Part shown: positions 12,067 to 23,755 of the stretch, one piece after another
How the letters are laid out: each line of letters begins with the position of its first letter
How positions within the stretch are numbered: position 1 is the stretch's first letter
Assembly (NCBI GenBank): GCA_964036155.1
Contig: OZ038422.1
Location: 67,231,201-67,295,200, forward strand
Origin: Diploscapter coronatus
Taxonomy: Eukaryota > Nematoda > Chromadorea > Rhabditida > Rhabditidae
Length of the DNA: 64,000 nt
Direction: 5' to 3'
Made by a program: the position numbers and the translations under genes
Notes under the pieces: model-generated
Database searches by the model: none
The model's input: the letters and a program-made list of their open reading frames with translations, nothing else
Told to the model about the DNA's origin: nothing

Positions 12067-12477
12067 TTCCTCCGACAACCGAAATCAAATAACAGCACCG
12101 CAAAGTATCGACACTATCGATATTAGAACTCCTATTGAAAAACGAGTTCAACATTATCAAAGGGAATTCGGAGATCAATACGAAACTCTCTATGCAAGAT
12201 TTCCTGATTAGAAATGTTTTTTTAATTATCAGGGAGAAATTCTTTTCCTTGTCAAACAAATCTTTATTTATCCACTAATTTCTTCATCATGTCAAAAAGT
12301 TTCAGTTTTCACGAATCAATGAAAGTAGATTTTCAGCATCCCAACCGAATCTCAGATTTACGCCAAAGAATTGCAAAAATATGTTGAAAATTCGGAGAAT
12401 CATTTTGTCAACAAGTATCCAGCACCAAATATGCAGGATGAAGATATGCAAATTATCGATCCTGCAAGAGGATTTAC
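12067..12477 (+). pseudogene. Possible coding remnant
   Basis: Two plus-strand segments read like protein although the surroundings are AT-rich. The segment 12067-12211 follows a gtgacag acceptor and ends in TAG (…EFGDQYETLYARFPD). The segment 12337-12477 follows attttcag and ends at a good GTAAGC donor (…FVNKYPAPNMQDEDMQIID). No frame-preserving join between them was found because the first has no donor. They may be decayed exons of a lost gene. A 123-codon frame on the other strand overlaps the first and is the alternative reading. Not recognised. Confidence 0.3.
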
Positions 12478-13466
12478 GTAAGCTGATTTTTGAATTCTGT
12501 AATTTCGATATTTTTTTTGAAAATCTATTTTTTATCGTTAACATTTGTTAATGCCGACATTTTCCTTTTCTTCATAATTACATCTTCATTAGACTAAAGG
12601 TAACAACGACATTTCTGCAAAATGTAAAGAAGATCTTCATTTTTAAATTAGTAGTTATGAAATGCGGAAGTCTCCGTTTGAAAATTACAAGGGGTGAAAT
12701 CTCGAAAAATGTCGAGCAAACATTCACATCTTTCGAGCGTCAAAAACATTTTCAAAACATAATTACCATCTTCAGATTAGGAGGCATGACTTATTATTGA
12801 GAATTGGGAAATGTAAATCTCACCGAGAAATTGCCGATGATCTGCGTTTATCCTGTTACACAAGAAAAACCGAAGTTTTACAATGTGGGAAAAAATAATT
12901 TTATCATGAAATCCTCGGGACGAGCCACTAGTCCTGTGTGCCTAGAATAGACCGACGTCCCCATTACGGACGGAGAGTAGCTGACTTCATTTAGTGGGAA
13001 CGAGGCTAGGAAATTTTATGAGAATTTCAATCGTCATTCACTATGCTTTCCAACGTTCTGGAAGCTAATGGCGTCTTGTGGCAGTGACTATGACAGGCCC
13101 AACTGCACAATGGAAGTATTCTTCTTGCTGATGAAGTCTGAATGCAGGTTGGCGAACTTTATTTTCGATGATTTTTGCAGAAGTTTACTGATAATGAACC
13201 ACCTTTACACGCATTTTCAACTTCCCGATTTTCGATCTAGCCATCACACTTTGTGCTGTCCACTTTCAATCTGATTTACTCCCTTTTCTTTTCTTTATTT
13301 TTCTCCCTAACGCACTGTTTACCTGTTTACTTATTGCGACTCTTTCATTCCTCCTTAACTCACTTCCTCATTTCTTCTTCGCTGTTTTATTTTGGCTGTC
13401 CGACTTCTGTGAGAATCGACTTTTTTTATTTTAGTTCATTCAAGCCATAAATTGGATGATTTGAAT
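12478..13466. other. Intergenic, upstream of orphan receptor gene
   Basis: No convincing gene. A short frame from ATG 13068 (MASCGSDYDRPNCTMEVFF) could be an extra N-terminal exon of the next gene, but I found no join that keeps phase. The pyrimidine-rich stretch 13250-13440 leads into the acceptor before the next gene. Confidence 0.4.
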
Positions 13467-15358
13467 ATGGAGACAACTATAGCTCGACTGCAAAGAGAAT
13501 GTGCAGATAAACTGAATTCGGAAGAATATCTAGAAACGGCAGAAAGAAGACGAGTGCTAAATGAGGTTGGTTTGAGAATTATTTGATGATTTTCAAAGAT
13601 TGGAATTTTAGGCAACAGCCACAATACTCTACGCAATTCCTATTTTATCGTGCGTCTCGCTGACGACATGCCTGATTCTGATCATTTTCATCATTCATGC
13701 AATCGTCAAGCGAACTGTTCCCTCCAGAAAATACAGGTTAATTGAATTTTATGAAAATCCTTTCGTCTTTTATTTTTCCGATGCTATTCATTCCTATATT
13801 GAAGATTTGAATCAGGAATGTTAGCAGGTAGAAAAATTTCGCACTACATCGCATTGTGATTTTTTCCACATTCACTGTCAATATTCCTTCGTATATCGAA
13901 AAATCGAGATTTTCTCTAATTACTCCAAGAAATAATCGTCATTGATTTTGTTGCAAATCGACAAATCTAAAGTTGAATTGACTACTCCATTTTCAGTGTG
14001 GTTCTGTCTCGCATTGCTGCGGACCTGTTTAGTTCAGTGTTGATCTGTACCACTTCCCTCCTGGCGAGTCTCAATTCCTCTTCTTACGCTCTGCTAGTCC
14101 TCTTTCTCTATCTGATTACATTTGCCTTCGTTCACACGACACTTTCACATCTTCTAATTCTCGTCTTACGACAGGTAAGCATTTACGGGGTAAATTATGC
14201 TAATTGTTAAGACTTTAGCTTAGTGTAACGAGATACGGATTCTCAACTATTTTTACAATAAAGAAGATTGTATTTTGGATCTCTATCAGTTGGTACGACA
14301 TTATTTGTTTTAACTATCCATTGCTATAATCAAGAAAATCATATCATAATCATGAAAATGAAATTTTGTTCTTTTCAGGCTCATCTCCTTTTTATATGCT
14401 ATTTGCTATACCCCACTTGCAGCAGTTCTCATCAACCGCTCTCCCTCCATTTGTCCCTATTCTTCATGTCAGAAACCTCTGCTCATTTCCTCAATGGTTG
14501 TTATTTCCCTGTTTCTGGCAATTCTCTTCGGTTCTTTTATAGCCGTCTACATCAAATTACGCCGTTTTGCATATCAAGAAAGGTCGGTTTGAAATTGTGT
14601 ATTTCTTCAAAATGTCGACATTCTATTAGGATTCACAACGAACCAGAATTGACGAAGAAGAAGGCGAGCCGTCTTCTACTATACGGATCTCATTTGTTAT
14701 TGCACATTTTGATCAGCATTCTTCTTCTAGTTGGAGACGGCTTTATTCTACAAAACGCTAATCTCTACAATCAAATCCAAACGATGGTCAGCATGAATTG
14801 CGATGTTGTGGAGGTAGATTTTTATCCTTTACAGAAATAGAAAGTTTTGCAATATTCTCTCACAAAAGTGTACAAATTTTATTTGAAGAATATCGCGGTA
14901 CATTCTTTTTTCATTTAATTCGTATTTCAAAAGAATGGCAAAAATTACGAATTTTCACGAAGGTTTTCTATCATTTTAGAAGCGAGTTCACGATGTCGAG
15001 AAGCAAATTAGATTTTTTTTAGTTCATTAATGTAGCCACCCGTCTACAAACGATGGCGGGGGCCGCTATTTTCCTCTTCCTTCTGCGAACCATCTTCGAT
15101 TGTGCAATTCTGCTGGTTTGTGAATACTCGAGTATCTTTCCCTGGGCAAATAGAGGTATACAGCTCGAAACCCTCAGGAATAATCAGGTAGATTTTGTGT
15201 CCTTAGTAGAGAAGATTAATAACACACTCGATCGTATCCATTAACGAAAACTTTTGCAGATTTCGCGAGTTCACTCTCCAATGAAATGGGACAACAATTG
15301 CTCTCGATGTCCTGTGTTCAATCTGCAGCAGACTCATCCTTGGGATTTCAAAAACTAA
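13467..15358 (+). CDS. Orphan multi-pass receptor-like membrane protein
   Basis: Eight exons: 13467-13565, 13612-13736, 13997-14174, 14219-14292, 14379-14582, 14630-14813, 15023-15187, 15260-15358; 1128 nt, 375 aa. The start is the first ATG after a ttttag acceptor at 13434, suitable for SL trans-splicing. The N-terminus is hydrophilic. About seven hydrophobic segments follow, including TTCLILIIFIIHAIV, LLVLFLYLITFAFVHTTLS, LFLAILFGSFIAVYIKLRRF and LLLHILISILLLVGD. The run LSVTRYGF after the third segment resembles the end of TM3 in GPCRs. The C-terminal tail has a Cys pair (NNCSRCP). A serpentine receptor is the likeliest class, but I do not recognise the family. Confidence 0.8.
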
Positions 15359-15815
15359 GGGAATTATTTATTTTTCAAACGTGTTTGTAAATTATGAAAT
15401 TTTCTTTCATTTATATGGCACAGTAAATTAGTGATAAACCTCATGTTAGTCTAATTTTTGAAAATGATTCAAAACTAACAAATCTCCCTTTTTCTAGCTA
15501 TCTAATAATTTTCTTATTGATTAGTTGGAAAAGGGCAAATCGCTTGAAATAAATGCATCTTGAATGGAAAGTAGAAGTCTGTCTCGGGAATGGAAGGAAG
15601 GCTGTTTGAGGGAGAGAGAAGAAAAGCGAGAAGTTGACCTAGAGCCGGTCAGGGCTAATTGCCGAGAGGATCTCCTCACTTTCACTCTCTCTTTACCTAT
15701 TTTAACCCCCTTACGCCCAACTCTCGACTTCTGCTACAAGTTCGGCAGCGTAATTCAACTCCTTTTCCAAATTCCTATTTCAACAGTTTATTTCTAAAAC
15801 TATTCGCCGAATGTA
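15359..15815 (+). other. Intergenic spacer with poly(A) signal
   Basis: Holds the 3' end of the receptor-like gene (AATAAA at 15548-15553) and the region upstream of the UGT start. No gene seen. Confidence 0.5.
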
Positions 15816-18279
15816 ATGCGACTATTTTTCATCGCATTTCTACTCGTACAAATTTGCAGAAGGATTTTGTCAAAGAAGGTAAGCTAAAATGACGATTTTG
15901 GAAAGTAGTAACACCATGAATTCAGATTCTTCTGTTTGTGCCTTCCCTCTCGTACTCACACGTCACATTCAACCTGAACATTGCCGAACAACTCGTTATG
16001 AGTGGTCACAATGTGGTGAGAAGAATTCTTGAACTAGACAAATTTTCTGGCAGCTTTATTTAAATTATAGCTCTATCACAATGTTTTATCTTGCAATTCA
16101 TCTGTTTTCAGACAATATTTCTCTCAAAAATGGACAATCATTTGAACTACAGTCTCCCTCTGTCAAGAAACATTCGACTGATCGAATATCGGCCCGAATC
16201 AATCAATTGGAATGGCGATTTGTCACCTGTTTTGTGGGAGAATCCAGGCCCTTATGAGGACAGCAGTCCAACGAATCCACTGATTCTGTCTAAATTCGCC
16301 AGAGTTTCCAGAATATTTCGAGACGCTTGTAAATGTGAGTCATTTCCTTTCCACTACTTTGCAAATGTTCTCTATTCAGCATTGGTTGAGGATGGTCATC
16401 TTATTGAAAGGTTACGGAGAGAAAAATTCGATTTGGCAATGACAGAGCAGTACGACAATTGCGCGTTAGTTATTTTTAGACAAGTTCAAGACGAATCTAA
16501 AATGAGAAAAAATCATTTTCCGTTACAAAATACTATTTTTTCTTTTCAGGTTTGGAATTTTCAAATTAGCGAGTATCGGTCGGTCTCTATGGTTGAGTGC
16601 GACAGGAATATATCGAATGCAGCCTGAGGTGCTTGGCGTCAATTATCCTTTGAGCTATGTATCAGGTAAGCTTATTCGATTTTATACTTACTCTCATTGC
16701 AATTCGACGATAATTTCTTTTGACATAGAAGAAAAGGAAATTACGCGAAAAGTACCTTTTCTAGCAGAAACTACCATTCGATATTTTCTCATCTTTTCTT
16801 TTCATCTTATTATTATTCCTGTAAATTTTGCAGAGCTATTCGCTCCTCTGTCTGATGAAATGACTCTACTCGATCGAATTCACAATTTGTTGGTCGCTGC
16901 AGCCACAGGCATTATGTATGCATTCACGAGGAGAAGGGAGTCGAAGATCTTTCACAATAGGGAACATAAAATCAGTAATACTTTAAGATTGATTGTTATC
17001 CCAATTTTTTTCAATTTCTGAATTAGTCCGTAAATTGCTTCTATTTTTGTGACTTTTAGATTTGCTAACGTTGAGTCGAACAACGTCTGGTGTAATTGTC
17101 AATTCGAATCCACTCTTTGATCTTCCTGCACCTACTTCTCAGCAGTTCTCATTTGTCGGAGGATTTTCTACCGTTAAATCAGAAGAACAATTGTCGCCGG
17201 TAGTCATTATTTTCCATCTTTTTCAAAATCATGTTTGAATGCAGTATTGGCAATCGATTGTCGATAATTCGATCGATGGATTTTTCCTCGTCACATTTGG
17301 CGCAATTGCCAAGACATTCGAAATGCCTATCAAAACTCAGGTAATCTTTCTCAATTTTTGATAAAATTTGACTTTTTTCTTTTGCAGCAGAAATTTATGA
17401 ACGCTTTTGCTCGTTTTCCGAATATTACATTTATCGTGAAGTATGAACAACGACCTAACATACTGTTGCGTTTGCCTCATAATGTAGTACTCACAGAGTG
17501 GATTCCTCAGAAACAACTTATGGGTATGACTTTTATTGAATCGTTCTAAATAAAATGGTGTTCATTCAGGAAACTCAAAATACCTTGCCATTCTGACTCA
17601 TGGAGGATGGAGTTCAGTTTTGGAGACGATTTTGCACAGGAAGCCTATGGTTCTAATGCCGCTGTTTGCTGGTGTGTTAGTGTTTTCATTGTCCTTTGAT
17701 TATAAGGCTGATCTTTATCAATTATTTTAAAATTCTGAGAATTGCCTATCATAATCAGAAGTTTCTTTCGAACATCTACCCAATTATGCCGATCAGGGTT
17801 GCAAATTTGAGACCCGATCGGGTTTTATTCGGGTCTCAAATTTGCAACCCTGATGCAGATATCTAACAACATTCTTCATAAATAATATAATTTTACAGAT
17901 CACATGAAAAATTCCCAAATAGTTGCCTCGAAGAAGGTTGGAATAGTTCTGGATAAAACGCAATTGACTGTTTCTAGAATTAGTTTAGCTGTGCGGACAA
18001 TTGTTGTTGACAAAAGGTGAGTGAAGATTTAAAAAAAAAAAAATCTAAATTTACGAATTTAGATATCGCAAGAATTGCGAGAAATTCGCTGAGATGTTGG
18101 AAGATTTGCCTGTAAATCATACGAAATTGCTGGATTGGAGAGTTCAAGTTGCCACGAGGAGGAAATCGGATAAATTTCGACTGTATCCAAGAGAAGCAAC
18201 AATTTCTCCCTACTATGTCAAATGCATAGACTTGATTATGACAGTTTCATTGATCATTCTTATGATTTGGCTACTCTGA
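15816..18279 (+). CDS. UDP-glucuronosyl/glucosyltransferase (UGT)
   Basis: Membrane-bound GT1 glycosyltransferase of the ER lumen that conjugates sugar from UDP-sugars onto small lipophilic molecules. Twelve exons: 15816-15878, 15926-16015, 16112-16334, 16380-16464, 16550-16665, 16834-16974, 17060-17199, 17245-17340, 17388-17523, 17570-17671, 17899-18016, 18063-18279; 1527 nt, 508 aa. Seen: signal peptide MRLFFIAFLLVQI, the nematode UGT opening LLFVPSLSYSHVTFN, the acceptor-domain half, then the UGT signature from WIPQKQLM through THGGWSSV (about residues 350-402), and a C-terminal membrane anchor with a very short tail. The usual Asp-Gln of the sugar-binding DQxxN is Asp-His here (D398-H399). 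A hairpin lies in intron 10. AATAAA at 18590. Confidence 0.95.
17792..17854. repeat. Perfect 25-bp hairpin in UGT intron
   Basis: Arms 17792-17816 and 17830-17854 are exact reverse complements with a 13-nt loop. The hairpin lies in the intron 17672-17898. It may be a tiny transposon relic or a source of small RNA. Confidence 0.9.
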
Positions 18280-18747
18280 CCTCTGCGCTTTGATTACGAT
18301 TAGGATTTTCCAATTATCCAATTATCGACCTAATGATCCGGGTATTAATTAGCAATTTCATTGTTTTTGAGCGTAGGCCTATCTAAACCATACGTGTACC
18401 AAATGCACTGACACTAATTGAAACGGAACAGAAATGGGAACGAGATAATGAGGTTTGGAGAGTGGAAAAGATGAAAGGGGAAATATTGTGATAGTGATAA
18501 GACAAGCAATACTCTCCAGCTGCCCATGAATTGAGCAGCTAACGGGTCTGTCTATTCTTCGTCTGGATCACCATGTTTCATTCATTTCGAATAAAATTGA
18601 AATTGCATTCTATTATTTTTTATTGTGTCCTAGTTGCAGTCTTAGGTTTGTAGTTTTCTTCCTAGTATAATATGAATAAAATAAATGAATAATGCGTGAT
18701 TTGAAACGATCTACTTCACTCCATAAAAATATTTTGAGAAATAAAAT
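18280..18747 (+). other. Intergenic spacer
   Basis: UGT 3' end (AATAAA 18590-18595) and the upstream region of the MTP gene. No gene seen. Confidence 0.5.
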
Positions 18748-21700
18748 ATGCTTGCCAAAGTTATCGTTTTTTTTTTTACAAACATCATGATTTGTTTGCC
18801 AGTTCTTCCCACCAATGGAGCGCTTGACCGACCTGAACCGACGTTGCCAAAGAGAGGGACCGTCAAAATGCAGTCAGCCCCGGTGAATGACGAGGAAATG
18901 ACTCGACTGCTCTCCATCGAGTATTCATTCCGAGGAGAATCCGTTCTCTACAATGTTCTCGACAGAAAGGCTGTCACCCCTTCCACTGTTATTTCTGGCA
19001 ACTTCACATTCGAAACGCTGCATCACGATTCCGATGGAGGAATGCTTGCTAGATTCAGGGTATGCAATTACTGACAATTAACAGTAACGAAAGAAGTGAA
19101 ATATGATTATTCGATCCCAAATGAGTATTTTACCGAAATTTTACCAATTCATAATAATTTCTGACAAGCCATGCCAAGCGAAAAAGAATTCTGACACTTG
19201 AAATGACTGAAAATTTCAGTTGACAAAATGCACGTCTGGAAATTGCGGCAAAATTCCCCCGATCATTGCCTATTTCCGTCAAGGCGGCAACAACATCGAG
19301 TCGATGTTCGTCGAGCTGCAGGACTACCCTGACTACACCCCACAGTGGAATGTCTTGTTTGGCATCGTTAACTCAATCTACACACCCGCATCTTACGGTG
19401 AAGGTGATGAACAGGTTGTGGTAAGTGAATGAAGAACTTTGTACGGGTACAACGTTTATTAATTGTGATAGCCAACTGTGTATGGGAAATGTCGAACGCA
19501 GTTTGGAAGGCCTGAGGACAAGAAGTTCAGGAGGAAGATCAACTCTTGCAACGTTGGGAATGGAAGGTAGAGCGATAGGAAATTTCTTTAGAAAATAAAC
19601 ATTTAGAAACGCAACACGATTCGGAGGACTAGAAGTTGTTGACTATTCTCAAGACACGTGGTACATGTGAGTAACAATGAACTGAAATCGTTGCATCATT
19701 CAATAAATTATGCAGACAGAACACGAAAGTCGACGCGGACATTGTGATAGTCGATGCAATTGAATCGCTGGAAATGAGGGTTCCATTTGACACGAGCAGA
19801 TGGGGATTTGTGCTGGAGAGCAGGTTGACTCAATGATCATCATTGTTTATTTTGCAAATGGATAATCACAATTTCAGACTTCATGTAGAAATTCACAATC
19901 GAACTCGAGTTTATGTGAAGAGACATTGTCTTGGAGAAACTAATGGAGCGGTTTGTGCTCAGGTACGTAGCGTATTCATAAACGATTTTCTGATCTGAAG
20001 TTGAATATAGAACTTAGCAAAAATTAAATTCATATCAAAGATGAGCATGATTACAGGAAGCCTTCGGAGCCACTCGTGTCGGCATCAAGCTCTATGAGAA
20101 TGTTAGTCTCGGACTCGCGCATCCTCCTGTTGGAGAGGTATTCACATAAGTTGAAATCCCTTTTTTAAAGACAGTTTTTGCAGCTGACTAATTTGATCGA
20201 AGAATATCGTCAGCATTTGATGAATCAGAAACCCATTAGGATGACGCAGAAGAACCCGCAGTTATTCGCGAATTTGTTGCAAGTACGATGAAATCATTAT
20301 GAAGATCATGGTTTTGGAAATATTTAGGCAGCTCACAAAGCAACAGAAAATGAATGGAAACTGATCATAAACAATCCAAAGAACAAAGGACTACTGTAAA
20401 CCAAACATAGGTTCATAATTGGTTGATTATTAGCGAATTTAGTCGAATGATATCGAATCTGCTGGGTGCCGTTGGAAGTGTGGAGACACTGCAAATTGCC
20501 CGAGAAAACCTGCTGAAGGAGGACAGTCCTCTGCTGGATGCATTCCTCTTTGGAGCGGCACATTCTCTGTCCAAAAGCGAGAAATGGCACAAATATTTGA
20601 TGGTTAGTTATTTTATTGATTAGGTAGATAAGTCATGATAGTTACGAATAAGGTTGGAAAAAGATTGTCGAATTAACTCTTACATATAATTTTTTATAGT
20701 TATTATTATTATTATTATGAGATATACTGAACCTACGAAATAACGTCGAATACCAATATTTTCATTAATAGAAAGGTTGATATTCATTGTCGTGAATTGA
20801 GAAACTTGAAAACTAGAGAAGTTATTACTTAGTTTTCGAAATTCTCATGCCTTATTTTATGAACATGATATGAGACGAAATCGAGCTCAATTTTATCAGA
20901 AATGATGATGCAAACAGAGTTGATAGAAAATATAAATGTCTCTTCAGTACTGGCTAGCAGAAGAGACCTCAGGCAGTGACAGATATTGGGGAGTTGCAAA
21001 CATGATTGCGACTGTGCTGAGGAAGAGATGTGAGGCATCTACGAGCAGTTGGAATGCTTGCAACAAGGACAAGGAGAAGGCAACTCTGACCCTATATTTT
21101 TCGATACTATTTTATATTTCTAGATCGTAGTCAAATTCATCACCGATGTTGCTGAAAGTTGCACATCTGATGAATGTTTGGAAAGGGCATTCGAAGTCCT
21201 AGAAAACTTGCCCGTCTACAGGTAAATAGTAATCATATTCTGTTTTCTATTCGTTCGCTTCAGATCATACGCACTAGCTAAATCATTATTGTGCAGCAAT
21301 CATTCGGCAAAAATCTCCAAATCAGCTCTCCATATTATTGAAAGATCTAGCAGGGAGTTTTACAATTCCGAGGTATGGAATACGAGACGAATAGATTCAT
21401 TCGAACAGTTTAGTTAATCCACGTGTTGATTCGATTATTCCGCGACACTTGTCCTCGAGAAACCTCTACTGCAGAATCACAGTTAGCAGTCGATATTCTT
21501 GTCAGGTACGGAGGAATTTTGAAATTACACTCTTGGCACGAAATTTATTAGATGAACATTCAGACGATAGCCTTAAGTTTGCCATAATTTTGAATTTTAA
21601 TGCTAATTAAATAGTGAAAATTTCAAGATGCGTTCCTGACCATCAACACGCAGCAACCTTGCTTCTTCGAACAGAAACACTGAATCCAGACAACCATGAG

Positions 21701-23464
21701 AAGTGGCAGTATCTGTACAAGGCCATTCAGGCCACCGGAGAGGAGGATGAATTGGTAAGGAAAGTTGAATCTAAAAATAAAAAAAAAATTCTAGAAGGCC
21801 GAATTCTGGAAGAGAATGAGACAATTCAAAGTGTTCCGACCGAATTATGCGCAGCGAGCGTTGAATGGAGAAAGTTACAGACACTGGGCTGCTATTTCAG
21901 GCAAGTCATTTGTTTCGGGGGTGCACGAAATTTGAATTTTGTAAAATTCGGAATCGAAGAGAGAGCTGAAATTTCTCGTGATTTCTGAATCGGAGTTTTT
22001 TTCGAATTCGAAATTCCGCATACTCCTGATTCGTTTATTCATCATCTTTTCAGTCATAACCTAGGAAATGATTTTGAATTTAAAATGGGATAAAATGAAT
22101 GCGTGATTTTAGATATTGCCGGCTATAAACTGCATCGAAACGCGATATCCGAATTCAACAGAAATGCCTTCAAACGATCAAAGTACTCGATTGATTTCAC
22201 GAAAAGTAAACGAGACGAGGAGCTTTTCTCGGTAAGAATAATTTCTCGATTGCTGAATGATGTCTAGAATCTAGTTGTCAATGACTTCGAATGGCTTGGA
22301 AGCGTATTTGGCAGAAAGTGATAAGGACAAAAAGAATAAGGATGCCGTGAAAGAAGATGAATCTGGAATCGACATTGAAGGAAGTGGGAGACTATCGCTA
22401 CTATCTCATCAACTACCTACAGTCACTCTTTACAAGGTCCGACAAACACTTTTCCTTCTTAAATTAAGCTAATACCTTTCACAGAAAACACAATGATAAC
22501 TTGTACAAATCATGCGTGAAGAAATTAAAAATGTTAACTAATTTTAAATGATATCGTCATATTGCAATATGAATCCAACAGAACACAATTTTAGGGCGTA
22601 ACAGGACTAATGGCTGCAGCGTGGAATGCGAACGGCGAAAATATCGAAGCATTTGAGGTTAATTTCATCACGATTACTGTACTTTAGCTGGTTTTGTTTC
22701 CAGGGAGATGTTCCGCTCCGGGACAATTCGTTCTACCTGCCACTTCTGTCAGGTCTGACTTTGGATGTCCGTTCTCGAGGAGCCCTGTCAGTTCGCATCG
22801 ATGGAAATGCTGAAGTGTCACTGTGGAATCAAGCTGGAGCTGCGTCTGTCAAAGCAAAGTAATTATAAATATTCTTTCATAATGTAGAGCATATAAATCA
22901 ACAACGTTAGATTGGAGAAAAATTGTCATAACTCTAACCTACTTCACAAAGTTATTCAAAATACAACTTCGATATTAAAGTGATGTGAAATTGAAACATT
23001 CCTGTCGACAATTCATTATCTTGATGTATTTTAGAGTCAATTTAATAAGTAAATTCCAGCGCCTCAGTATCCTTGCTGAATTCGGCGATGTTATTGCATC
23101 AAGGAGCTGTTGTGCAACAAATCGATTCCGATGTCTCGATTCAAACGAGTGTTTTGAGTGACATTCACACGATATTCGACTCACTGCCGTATGAATATTG
23201 CTTCACTTTTGGAATGGGAGATACGAATGTCAGGTAAGCCAATGTTCATTTTTCCCCATAAAACTTGCTATTAATTTTCAATCTTTGTATTCATACAAGA
23301 CCCTACGTTTCTTTAGCTATAAGACAGTGATGCAAGATCTACAAAAGCCGAAGAAGAGACGAACGGAAGAAAGGAGTACAACGTATCCGGGAAGGACATT
23401 CAGTCTAGAGCAGACTATCATACAAAAATGCAACGCTTTCAACAGGGCAACTAGTAGGAGTTAG
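18748..23464 (+). CDS. dsc-4: Microsomal triglyceride transfer protein, large subunit
   Basis: ER-lumen lipid transfer protein that loads lipid onto vitellogenin/apoB-type lipoproteins. Twenty-two exons: 18748-19059, 19220-19420, 19472-19566, 19607-19666, 19716-19823, 19878-19962, 20057-20137, 20184-20282, 20328-20395, 20434-20602, 20948-21079, 21124-21221, 21264-21372, 21414-21505, 21628-21754, 21795-21900, 22113-22231, 22275-22436, 22595-22657, 22704-22858, 23060-23233, 23317-23464; 2763 nt, 920 aa, close to the ~890 aa of animal MTPs. Seen: hydrophobic signal peptide, an LPD_N/vitellogenin-N type beta-barrel and helical domain (LLSIEYSFRGESVLYN…; helical repeats near 430-640), and beta-rich C-terminal lipid-binding part. 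Introns 21080-21123 and 21901-22112 have GC donors. AATAAA at 23525-23530. Family call is firm; orthology to dsc-4 is by family membership. Confidence 0.88.
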
Positions 23465-23755
23465 AAAATCTTAAGATAATTGATTTGGTGTTGTTGATAA
23501 TTAAAATTGTTATGATGACTTATGAATAAATTTATTTATTGAAAAATAGATAAAATTGAAAAGGGACCAGAAAGAGTCTATAAAATGCGATTGACGATGC
23601 AATTCCTGCTGCTTTTCACTAATGCCAATTTGCATAATCTGCCAAAAATGACAAATATTGATAAAAATCACTATATTAAAGAACTCGTCGATATTCCCGT
23701 TTTTATTTCGACACTGCAATTTGACTTTCTAAATAAAAAAAATTCCTAAATTTTA

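Noticed and set aside
11888..12259. 123-codon minus-strand frame
   Set aside because: Overlaps the more protein-like plus-strand segment, is unrelated to the receptor exons and has no splice partners.
12880..13010. Possible structured RNA gene
   Set aside because: Slightly GC-richer than its surroundings, but I could not fold a tRNA, 5S or SL RNA pattern.
20701..20718. ATT microsatellite
   Set aside because: Only about six units in an MTP intron; ordinary.
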